Positions 45,982 to 54,800 of a stretch of DNA of 64,000 nt are shown here, piece by piece; within the stretch, counting starts at the first letter, position 1, and each line of letters begins with the position of its first letter. The notes under the pieces were generated by a model. That model did not search any database and had not been told where the DNA came from. It worked only from the letters and a program-made list of their open reading frames with translations. The DNA comes from Fidelibacterota bacterium (GTDB lineage: Bacteria > Fidelibacterota > UBA8477 > JABMPR01). The stretch lies in contig JAERTJ010000187.1 in NCBI GenBank assembly GCA_016844945.1, positions 62,001 to 126,000 of the forward strand, given 5' to 3'. Position numbers and translations under genes: made by a program.

Positions 45982-48216
45982 CTAGTCAATAAGACTAAAC
46001 TCACCCTCGAGGTGATCAACTGAATTAGGACCTACAAAAACCTTGAAAGCCCCTGATTCAGCACGGAAATTCAAATCCTTATCCCAAAACCGTAGATTAT
46101 CTGATGTGATCGTGAAACTAACTTGGGTTGATGTTCCAGGTTCTAGATAGACCTTCTTAAACCCCTTCAACTCAATAACGGGTCTGGTGACAGATCCAAA
46201 CAAATCCCTGGTATAAAGTTGAACAACCTCTTCTCCTGAAAAGGCACCTGTATTGGTTAATTTTACTTCTATTTCAATAGAGTCACCTCTATGTAGTTCA
46301 GGTTTATCTAATGATAAGTCGCTATATTCAAACGTTGTATAGCTTAAACCATAACCGAAAGGGTACTGTGGGAGGTGGTCCTCATCAATATACTGAGAGG
46401 TATATCTTTCACTGGGGTCATAAGCTCGGCCAGTATTTTTGTGGTTGTAGTATAAAGGAATCTGTCCAGCTGCACGAGGGATCGTAACAGGAAGTTTTCC
46501 TGAAGGGTTATAGGAGCCGAAAAGGACATCAGCAATGGCAGGTCCAGATTGAACACCCAGGTGCCATGTTTCCAGAACGGCATCACAATTCTCATACATC
46601 CATGGCTCAGCAATGGGTCTGCCATTCATAAGAACTACCACCACTGGTTTGCCTGTGGCTTTTAGCATTTGGAGTAGTTCCAGCTGAACACCGGGAAGAC
46701 CAATATCTGCCCGACTTAAAGCTTCCCCACTCATCAGAGCTTCTTCACCCACTACAGCAATTATGACATCAGCTTTACTGGCCAGTGAGCGAGCTTTTTT
46801 AAAGTCACTTTTATCTGAGGAGTTGACATCACATCCATTTGAAGTCAGGATTTTTGTCTGGTCTCCAACCGCCAGTCTTAGGCCTTCGAGAATCGTTGTG
46901 ACATTTTCCTCTTTTCCCTGAGCAGACCAGGTACCCATTGGGGTTTCCTTGTCATCTACCAGTGGTCCAATGACAGCTATGCGAGAGAGATCTCTCTTCA
47001 ATGGTAGAGTCTGGTTACGATTTTCAAGCAATACTATGGAGCGTTTTGCGATTGCACGAGCATGTTTGAAATGATCGTTATGCAGAACGAGTTTGGCTTC
47101 CCGCTCTGGATCACTATATCGGTAAGGATCCTGGAATAGTCCCAGATCATATTTGATAGCAAGGACTCTGCGGACTGCATCATCGATATGTGTGATAAAC
47201 TCTGGGTGCTCATCTACCAACGCTTCTAGATATTCTCTATATGTGGTCGAGACCATTTCCATATCACAACCACCCAATAGTGCTAATCGAGCTGCCTCTT
47301 TATCAGATGATGCGATTGTATGATCAGTCATCTCCTGGACGGATGCCCAGTCGGAGACTACAAAGCCCTTAAAATTCCACTCTTTTTTGAGGATTTGCCG
47401 GACCAGCAGCTCGCTGGCAGTAACCGGAATTCCATTCAGATCATTGAAACCATTCATAAAAGTTGCTACACCTGCATCTGCTGCGGCCTGGAATGGAGGA
47501 AGGTAAACTTCGCGGAGTGTTCTTTCAGAGACTTCAGTGGTATTATAATCACGACCGCCCTCAGCAGCTCCATAGGCAGCAAAATGTTTAGCTGTCGCTG
47601 CAATCGTGGATAGACTCGCGAGATCTTCACCCTGATATCCTTCCACTCTGGCAACTGCGACTTGTGAGCCCCACCATGGATCTTCGCCAGCTCCTTCCAT
47701 GATGCGACCCCAGCGTGGATCCCGGGCGATATCAACCATAGGGGCAAAATTCCAATGGAGTCCTGCAGCAGCAGCTTCCAATGCAGTAAGCTCAGCAGAG
47801 GTTTTTATAAGCTCCAGATCCCATGAGGCGGCTTCGGCCAATGGGATGGGGAATGTCGTGGCATATCCATGGATCATATCGTATCCAAAAATCAAAGGGA
47901 TACCAAGTCTGGATTGTTCTACGGCTAATTTCTGGGCACTTCTGGTGCGTTTTGCCCCAAACACATTTAGAAAGGAACCAACCTTGCCATTGGAAGCAAG
48001 GTCTACCATATCAGGATCCTTAATCACTGGTCCTGTGGTTTCCCAACTGCCTGTTGCCTGACTCATCTGGCCAATTTTTTCTGTCAGGGTCATCTCATTG
48101 AGCAAGGAATCAATAAATGCCCCTTTTGGTGAGAGGTCCTGAGTTTGATCAAGACCGGAACATCCAATGATTAAGCCCAAAGTAATAGTAGCAAGTATGA
48201 TTCGCATAATTCTCAT
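45982..48216 (-). CDS. bglX: Glycoside hydrolase family 3 beta-glucosidase, lipoprotein
   Basis: A 744-residue GH3 enzyme. Its leader ends LGLIIGC (Cys19), so it is likely anchored at the periplasmic face. The N-terminal barrel carries NFAPMVDIARDPRWGR, KHFAAYGAAEGGRDYN and the nucleophile motif GFVVSDWAS (D289); the second domain has NGRPIAEPWMYENCDAVLETW and YPFGYGLSYTTFEYSD; the C-terminal part is a fibronectin III-like domain. The order matches BglX-type beta-glucosidases that release glucose from oligosaccharides. It lies alone on the minus strand, far from other sugar-use genes; the propeller sensor kinase at 25653 and the MalK-like ATPase are in the same window. Confidence 0.94.
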   Translation of the reverse strand: MRIMRIILATITLGLIIGCSGLDQTQDLSPKGAFIDSLLNEMTLTEKIGQMSQATGSWETTGPVIKDPDMVDLASNGKVGSFLNVFGAKRTRSAQKLAVEQSRLGIPLIFGYDMIHGYATTFPIPLAEAASWDLELIKTSAELTALEAAAAGLHWNFAPMVDIARDPRWGRIMEGAGEDPWWGSQVAVARVEGYQGEDLASLSTIAATAKHFAAYGAAEGGRDYNTTEVSERTLREVYLPPFQAAADAGVATFMNGFNDLNGIPVTASELLVRQILKKEWNFKGFVVSDWASVQEMTDHTIASSDKEAARLALLGGCDMEMVSTTYREYLEALVDEHPEFITHIDDAVRRVLAIKYDLGLFQDPYRYSDPEREAKLVLHNDHFKHARAIAKRSIVLLENRNQTLPLKRDLSRIAVIGPLVDDKETPMGTWSAQGKEENVTTILEGLRLAVGDQTKILTSNGCDVNSSDKSDFKKARSLASKADVIIAVVGEEALMSGEALSRADIGLPGVQLELLQMLKATGKPVVVVLMNGRPIAEPWMYENCDAVLETWHLGVQSGPAIADVLFGSYNPSGKLPVTIPRAAGQIPLYYNHKNTGRAYDPSERYTSQYIDEDHLPQYPFGYGLSYTTFEYSDLSLDKPELHRGDSIEIEVKLTNTGAFSGEEVVQLYTRDLFGSVTRPVIELKGFKKVYLEPGTSTQVSFTITSDNLRFWDKDLNFRAESGAFKVFVGPNSVDHLEGEFSLID

Positions 48217-48313
48217 CCCATCTAAATAAAATTTTTGTCAAATGTGTACCTTACATGATAACAAAATATGTGGAAAAATCCTTAGAAACAGAGGGGTATG
48301 GGGGTGTGATCAG

Positions 48314-48352
48314 GAAGTAAAAAGAGCCTCATTCCGAGACTCTTATTACTTC
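48314..48352 (-). terminator. Terminator after the M56-M23 peptidase gene
   Basis: On the minus strand an inner hairpin (AAGAG and CTC paired with GAG and CTCTT around a GGAAT loop) is followed by TTTTT; outer GAAGTAA and TTACTTC arms extend the stem. It lies 25 bases past the stop codon. Confidence 0.7.
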
Positions 48353-48376
48353 ATTTAACCTGAGAGAGATTGAAGC

Positions 48377-49774
48377 TTAGAAATCGATATAATCAGTTGG
48401 ATTAACCCGTTGATTTTTGTGTCGAAGCTCAAAGTGAAGATGAGGACCTGTGGAGTTGCCCGTACTGCCTACATGACCAATGATATCACCCTGTTTTACA
48501 GTTTGATTCGGTTTCACTAAAATCCTGTTAAGCTGGGCATAGACACTAGAATACGCTTCATCATGTACCAGCCTGATGGTATTTCCCCAACCCTTTTCAA
48601 ATTTTGAGGATACAACGACGCCATCTGCTGTTGCCATCACCGGTGTCCCTGTTTTGCCTGCCAGGTCAACGCCACCGTGATTAAGTACCTTTTTTTTGAG
48701 GGGATGCATCCGTTCTCCAAAACCTGACGTGACGCGGATGTTTTCAAGGGGAGCAATGAATTGGGACGATATCCCATGGGCTTGTGGAATTGAATTGTTC
48801 GGAGCAATCCATGAAATCCCCAGAAGGGGAAGGCTCAGGACCAGGATCAGTGTTGCCGTACGTGCTTGCATAAGATGTGTTCCTTTCAGGGCTAAAATTC
48901 TCTTTTTGATTCTGTTCTTGGAAGTTGAAAAGGTTGTGGCAAGATGCTGAGAGGAAGGCATGACGGCAGCGTCGATGAGTGTAGATCCATAATCCTCACG
49001 TGAGAGGTACTTGCGTGATACGACCATCTGATCCACTGACATCTCCCGACTCTCGCTTAGATAATATTGGGCGATCCACATCAAAGGATGAAAAAAGAAG
49101 AGCGACATGACGGATTGACTGAGGAGAATAAACAAGTCATCCCATCGTTGGATATGACCCAGCTCATGAACGAAAATGGAGTCCAGATGGTGACCTGTTT
49201 CCAGAGATTTCTCATGAAGGATAATTCGTGGATTTAAAGATCCGGAGGTGTGTGGGGCGTGTGGGTGGTTGCCAGAAAATAGCTTTACCCTGCGACGAAT
49301 ATGGAACCTCTGTTTCCAGAAATCGAGTTTTTCATGAACTGGTCCTTCAAGGATTGGTGTAAGGGACACCTGGGAGAATCGTCTACGTTTGTAAATTAAA
49401 TACCCCAGCTTGAAGAGTGTCCCCACAACAGTTAATATGGTGAGGATTGGTATGGCGAGTTCCCATAAGGTTTCAGAACGGTCACTCCGAATATCCAGTT
49501 CGTATTTCAGGTTGACTTCTTGAAGGAACGCGACCATCTCAGGTTCGTAAGTGGGGATTAGATTCGGGGAAACAATCATGGGGTTAATGCCATATTCAGC
49601 CGGAAGCAAGAGACGCAAAATGAGTATTATCCATAGCCCAAATGTGATTTGGGGTAATTTTCTGTTAAACATTAAGCTGAAGGGGACAATGAAGAGTGCC
49701 AGCGGTAGGATGTTTAAAGACTGCACCCATAGATAGTTCAACCAGGTCGATCCAATCATTGTCAGGAGACTCAT
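48377..49774 (-). CDS. M56 (BlaR1-like) metallopeptidase fused to an M23 endopeptidase domain
   Basis: A 465-residue membrane protein. The N-terminal half has hydrophobic helices (about residues 8-36, 38-55 and 105-127) and the M56 zinc motif HELGHIQRWD in the cytoplasmic loop, as in BlaR1/MecR1. After a last helix (about residues 305-325) the C terminus is an M23/LytM domain: GERMHPLKKKVLNHGGVDLA (HxxxD) and GPHLHFELRH (HxH), with both zinc-ligand sets intact. BlaR1 normally ends in a penicillin-binding sensor; here a peptidoglycan-hydrolase-like domain takes that place, suggesting sensing of cell-wall fragments and cleavage of the partner BlaI. The gene overlaps blaI by four bases. Confidence 0.9.
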   Translation of the reverse strand: MSLLTMIGSTWLNYLWVQSLNILPLALFIVPFSLMFNRKLPQITFGLWIILILRLLLPAEYGINPMIVSPNLIPTYEPEMVAFLQEVNLKYELDIRSDRSETLWELAIPILTILTVVGTLFKLGYLIYKRRRFSQVSLTPILEGPVHEKLDFWKQRFHIRRRVKLFSGNHPHAPHTSGSLNPRIILHEKSLETGHHLDSIFVHELGHIQRWDDLFILLSQSVMSLFFFHPLMWIAQYYLSESREMSVDQMVVSRKYLSREDYGSTLIDAAVMPSSQHLATTFSTSKNRIKKRILALKGTHLMQARTATLILVLSLPLLGISWIAPNNSIPQAHGISSQFIAPLENIRVTSGFGERMHPLKKKVLNHGGVDLAGKTGTPVMATADGVVVSSKFEKGWGNTIRLVHDEAYSSVYAQLNRILVKPNQTVKQGDIIGHVGSTGNSTGPHLHFELRHKNQRVNPTDYIDF

Positions 49775-50145
49775 GCTTTATCATCCTTGAGTAAAGAATG
49801 AAGCTCATGAGCTTCGTCCCGGGTCAAGGTTCCTGACTCTGTAAACATGGCTACCACCTCCTGGGGTGAGCGACTTAGAAATCCATCTGCAAAAAAGCGA
49901 ACCCATTTTACCAGTCCCTGTGCTTTTGAAATAAGGGGGTAGTAGAGAAAGACATTATGTTGATTCTTACGATCCAGGAGACCTTTCTTTGCCATCCGAT
50001 CCATGGTTGTTTTCGTAGTCGAATACGCCCAATCCTTTGATGAGAGTAGTTGGTCATGAACCTCACGAACGCTTAATTCACCTTTCTCCCAGAGTATTTT
50101 CATAATAGGAAGTTCAGATTCAGTTATTTCTTGAGAGATGGTCAT
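49771..50145 (-). CDS. blaI: BlaI/MecI/CopY-family repressor
   Basis: A 124-residue winged-helix repressor. The DNA-binding half has ITESELPIMKILWEKGELSV, VREVHDQLLSSKDWAYST and TTMDRMAKKGLLDRK, as in BlaI and MecI. The C-terminal helices make the dimer; BlaI is switched off when a BlaR1-type protease is activated. The stop overlaps the start of the M56-M23 gene by four bases, the usual blaI-blaR1 order. A perfect BlaI-type operator lies just upstream at 50160-50190, so the pair is likely self-regulated. No beta-lactamase gene is beside it; the phosphatase on the other side may be a target. Confidence 0.92.
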   Translation of the reverse strand: MTISQEITESELPIMKILWEKGELSVREVHDQLLSSKDWAYSTTKTTMDRMAKKGLLDRKNQHNVFLYYPLISKAQGLVKWVRFFADGFLSRSPQEVVAMFTESGTLTRDEAHELHSLLKDDKA

Positions 50146-50159
50146 ATTGATCCTTTCGC

Positions 50160-50190
50160 TACAGTGTCACGGTGTTGTTACATTGTAACA
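50160..50190. promoter_or_regulatory. BlaI-type operators between blaI and the phosphatase gene
   Basis: A perfect palindrome TGTTACA-T-TGTAACA spans 50176-50190 and contains the TACA/TGTA core bound by BlaI and MecI. A second imperfect core TACAGTGTC lies at 50160-50168. Both sit 15-45 bases before the BlaI start codon, between divergent genes. Confidence 0.75.
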
Positions 50191-50297
50191 TCTATTAAAA
50201 AGAGATGCAAGCTTTTTTCGGGGGAAATTACCTGAGTGTTTGCGATCATCTCAGCCACTGACCAAATTGATGGGGAATCAACCGGTCAGGAGACCCA

Positions 50298-51506
50298 ATG
50301 CACCATAGAAGCTCTCTCATACTCATCTTTCTCATGTTCATGACAGGTTCAACTATTGCAGGTCCAGAAGATTGGCGCATTGCGCTTTGTATTTCTGAAG
50401 ATCCATCACACAAGATGAATGTGTCCTGGCGTACTGAGAAACAACTAGACACTCCTCTGGTGCAACTCGCGTTGAATCTTCCACAGGTCAAATTCTATCA
50501 GCAGTCCTGGGATATTCCTGCTCAGACCGAGGAGGTTATCCTGAATGACAGTTCTGTTGTGTATGCTTATTCGGCTGAAATGGCAGAACTGCAGCCTTCA
50601 ACTGCCTATGCCTATCGAGTGGGGTCGGCGGATGACTGGAGCGAGTGGTTGGTTTTTAAAACAGCTTCAGAGATTGAGGAGCCATTTAATTTTCTTTACT
50701 TTGGCGATCCACAAAACGGTATTCGTAGTCATGTTTCAAGAGCTTTCAGAGCTGGTTTTAAGGCGGCTCCTGATGCAGCCTTTATCACCATGGCAGGAGA
50801 TCTGGTTTCTGTGCCTGAACGAGATTATGAATGGGAAGCTCTATTTCATGCTGCTGACTGGGCATTCCGCCAGACTCCCCTGGCACCTGTGATGGGAAAC
50901 CATGCCTATTACATCGGTGGAAAGTGGCTGAGACGACACTCAGAACACTGGCAACCCCACTTCAAGCTACCAGAAAACGGATTGGAAAGTTTACCTGAAA
51001 CCAATTACTTCTTTCATTATCAAGGTTTGCTCTTTGTTGTCCTGAATGGTTCAGAGCAACTCGATGAACAGGCTCAATGGCTAGATGGTGTTCTGAGCCG
51101 AGAGAAGAGTTCATGGGTTGTATTGACATTGCATCAGCCACTGTACGCAACAGGTGAGGGGCGGGATGGTGAAAAACGAAGGAAAGCCTTTCTCTCAACT
51201 ATTGACAAGCACGAAGTTGATCTCGTTTTGCAGGGACATGACCATACTTTTGGTCGCACCTTTCCTCTGAAAGGTAGTAAGCGGGTTAAAGAACATCAGA
51301 AGGGGACTGTGTATATTGTTTCAGTTTCCGGGTCAAAGCAGTACAAGTTGGATCCCAAGCTGAACGAACTGTTTGCAGTCTCAGGAAAAAATACCCAGTA
51401 CTATCATATCGTCCATGTTGAAGGTTCTAGAATGACACTTTCATCCTACTCAGTAGACGATGTTTTGGTGGATGAAATAGTCATCAAACCGTCAAAAATA
51501 CGGTAA
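50298..51506 (+). CDS. Purple acid phosphatase-like metallophosphoesterase, exported
   Basis: A 402-residue protein with a signal peptide ending near STIAG (residue 22). Residues about 25-130 form a purple-acid-phosphatase-type fibronectin-like domain (MNVSWRTEKQLDTPLVQL). The metal site motifs of calcineurin-like phosphoesterases follow in order: FLYFGDPQNG, TMAGDLVS, VMGNHAYY, TLHQPLYAT and QGHDHTFGRT. It would hydrolyse phosphate esters outside the inner membrane. It is divergent from blaI and could be part of the same regulated region, since the operators lie between them. A GGAG ribosome site precedes the ATG. Confidence 0.9.
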   Translation: MHHRSSLILIFLMFMTGSTIAGPEDWRIALCISEDPSHKMNVSWRTEKQLDTPLVQLALNLPQVKFYQQSWDIPAQTEEVILNDSSVVYAYSAEMAELQPSTAYAYRVGSADDWSEWLVFKTASEIEEPFNFLYFGDPQNGIRSHVSRAFRAGFKAAPDAAFITMAGDLVSVPERDYEWEALFHAADWAFRQTPLAPVMGNHAYYIGGKWLRRHSEHWQPHFKLPENGLESLPETNYFFHYQGLLFVVLNGSEQLDEQAQWLDGVLSREKSSWVVLTLHQPLYATGEGRDGEKRRKAFLSTIDKHEVDLVLQGHDHTFGRTFPLKGSKRVKEHQKGTVYIVSVSGSKQYKLDPKLNELFAVSGKNTQYYHIVHVEGSRMTLSSYSVDDVLVDEIVIKPSKIR

Positions 51507-51868
51507 GAATTATCTCCTTTTTTGTAGGAGTTAATGAGCCCTTCATTTACAAACTGACGTAGCTCAGACCTGAGTTACTTCTTAAAAACAAGCAAAAATT
51601 CATCGCTCTTTTCCGATGAACGTTTCCGCAAACTTTTTCTCGAATTCTTTTCGTATAACTCTCAATATGAATTAAAAAGTTCAATTATATAAAGCAAATA
51701 ATATCAATTATTTAAAAAGATTGGTGGTAATTGCATTTATCAGCAGTTGCACAACGAGAGTATTTCTGATTGAGTACCATGAAAACTCCGCCATAAATTG
51801 TTTCGGGGGAAAGTCTTTGTTGCAGTATGTAAATATTGTAAACTAACTCGCTAACCAACATAACCCAA
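51507..51868. other. AT-rich intergenic region before the giant surface protein gene
   Basis: No gene is seen in these 362 bases. It holds a short hairpin CTCAG-AC-CTGAG near 51563-51574 and a seven-base-pair inverted repeat TTCATCG/CGATGAA (51599-51605 with 51614-51620). The 100 bases after 51660 are very AT-rich and probably hold the promoter, but no consensus pair stood out. A GGGAAAGGGA ribosome site precedes the next ATG. Confidence 0.5.
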
Positions 51869-54800
51869 TTGGGAAAGGGAATAGAAATGAAGAGAACTTG
51901 CTTTCTTCTCATGGCACTGACTCTCATTGTGGGATTTGCAACACCTTTGTATGCCAATGTTTATGCTACGAATGTGACTGTAGATGCTACAATGATTACG
52001 CCAAGTGCCGAGAGTGACACTGTTGCAATTTCATTCTTGCTGAATGAAGATGCCGACAATGGTGTTGATGTAAAAATTTATAACAGTGCGTCCACGCTTG
52101 TTCGCACAATATCGCTAGCTACGGCGGACATGGGAAGTAACACGGTCTATTGGGATGGTAAAGATGATGCCAGCTCAATGCTTCCAGATGGTGACTATAC
52201 CTTTGAAATCACAGCCATGGATGATGGTCACACTGAATGGACCAAGATCAGTGATCCATTAAAAACGGTGATGTATTCACCCAAGGGTGTTGCCGTAAAT
52301 CGCAATCCTGACAGTGAATATTTTGGTCGGGTTTATATCTCAAATGGATATGCCGGTACCAGCGCCAACACGGGAGCATTCTATAATGGTAAAGGCGTGT
52401 ATATGTATGATGCTGTACAAGATACATTCGCTTTTTCAGATGGTGGAATCGCCTGGGCTAGCTCAAGTGAATCTCCTGGCAAAACATCCATAGGTTTTGA
52501 CGACAAAATCTATGTTACCGAATATGGTAACGACTTGCTCTACGGTTTCAATGGCGACATGACAGGTGCACTGAATGTGTTGGAAGCCGACAACCGCCTG
52601 ACAGACCAATATATAAGTGCCAATTGGGTACATGGCTCTGGCGCAGACAGAGTAATCTACACAGCAGATATGCATTATCTGACGGGTCGTGGAATCGTCA
52701 AATATGATATTGGACTCAATGATGAAATGCCAGCAGGTGATACCGGTACAGAAATTATTGAACGACCAAATAATGGATACTATCAGTCTGATGTAGAAGT
52801 AGACAGTGATGGTAATATCTATTTTACACAGTTTAGAGGTGCCCCTGATCAGGCTTATGCCTTAATGAAGTATTCTCCTTATACTGGAACCCTTTTAACT
52901 ATTGAAGACACACTATGGACGACAGGCATGAGCCTGTATGCTGCCAAGGGTTTAGCACTTGATGAAGCCAGCAATCGCGTGGTTTGGGCCAGTGAATACA
53001 CAGGAGATGTATTGGTCCATGATGCCATTACAGGCGCAATCATTGATACCGTCGTAACGGGTCAGGGAAGAAACAAGGACCTGGCTTTTGATGCTGCCGG
53101 TAATCTCTACACCATAGATAACAATACTGAGTATTGGAATGTATGGTCTGCTCCAGATGGTGCTAACTCCTATACCACACCTGGTAGAGCAGTCATTTCA
53201 ATTGAAACTCCAGTAGCTGCAAGTGATGTTTTGATCAATGAATTTGATACCAATACCTCCTCACTAGAATATATAGAGTTGTATAACACGACCGATCTAG
53301 CTATTGATCTCGCCACAGCTGGTTATTCTCTGGTTTTTTATAATGGTAACGGTGATGCAGAGTATCAGACAACAACACTTACTGGATCCATTCCCGCCAA
53401 TGGCTTTTTTGTATTGGCTGAGGCTGGTGTAACTGACATCGGCGGCTATACACCAGACCAAAATGCGACCTGGACATCATTTCAGAATGGGGTTGATGCA
53501 GTCGCCTTACTCAAAGACACAAATCAGGAAGATGCAATCATTTATGGTTCAGAAGCTGATACGGGGCTTGAGACCTTATTGGGATTACCTGGAATTCTCA
53601 TCGCTAATGGATCAAGTGGCTCTTCCTCAAGAGTGACAGATGGTCAGGGTGGTGCAGGGTATGCCAATGATGATTGGCACATCACACTTGCACGGACTCC
53701 AGGTGCAACAAATGTAGCTCCTCCACCTTCCTTCACTGAATATACTATCCTTGAAATCCAAACACCTGACGCAGGTGGGGATGTCTCACAGTATGAAGGA
53801 GAACTTGTTGAAACCAGTGGAATCATCACTGCCATGACAAGCTATTCCTTTTACATGCAAGATGGCACAGCTGACTACTCAGGTATATACGTCTATGTGA
53901 GTGGAGACGTCAGTGCTTACGCTGTAGGAGACAGTGTCACTGTACAGGGAACTGTCTCAGAATACAACGGTCTGACACAGATCTCCAGTATTTATGATGT
54001 TACTGTGAATGCATCAGGTATGGCTGTTCCTGAACCTATTGTATTGATAACAAATACCCTGTCTGAAGGACATGAAGGTATGTTGGTATCGATTTCAGGT
54101 GAATGTACAGCAGTCTCAGTAGATGCCGGTAATGATCGCTGGGCATTCAAGATTGATGATGGTAGCGGAGATGCTCTCGTTGATGATCAGATCTTTTCTG
54201 ATGCTGAGAATTCAGCGCTTCTTGGCTCAACCTATGATGTTGTTGGTGCCGTAAATTACTACTATGGCGCTTTTACGGTGAATCCAAGGGATCTAACTGA
54301 TATTACAGAAGTCATCATTGAGAATAGTCTGAACTTGACGTTTGAAGACGATTCTGACAATGCCAACTGGGGTGTCTATGATGGTGCAACTGGATATACA
54401 ACGGTTGCTCATGATGCCACTGCTGGTGTTGATGGTACAGGTGGAATAGTGTTCGGTGATGGTGGTTATGCATACTACATCAAACGACCTGTCAACGGTA
54501 CCGTCGGAACGGATTATTTCCTTTCTGTTGATGTAAAAACAGTTGGTTGGGATACACCTGATACATATCCAATCACACTGGCTGTCGAGGGTCTCACTGT
54601 GGAAGAAAATGCAGTAAGCATCAATGGCCTGACTGAGTTTACAACCATTACGCTTATGGGTACAATCACAGGCGAAGCGGGTTACATCAAGTTAGAAGGT
54701 TCAAACACACTAGCCGCAAATGTCGGTGGAACTATTAGTGTGACACTTGATAACCTGGTCTTCATCGATGAATACATGCCAGTTGATCTGGATGTTGACC

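Noticed and set aside
48377-49774. A beta-lactam resistance locus proper
   Set aside because: The regulator pair is BlaI/BlaR1-like, but there is no penicillin-binding sensor domain and no adjacent beta-lactamase gene; the lactamase-fold gene at 3190 is over 40 kb away.
51559-51567. GTAGCTCAG, like a tRNA D-arm
   Set aside because: No T-arm (GGTTCGA), acceptor pairing or anticodon stem is found in the following 80 bases.
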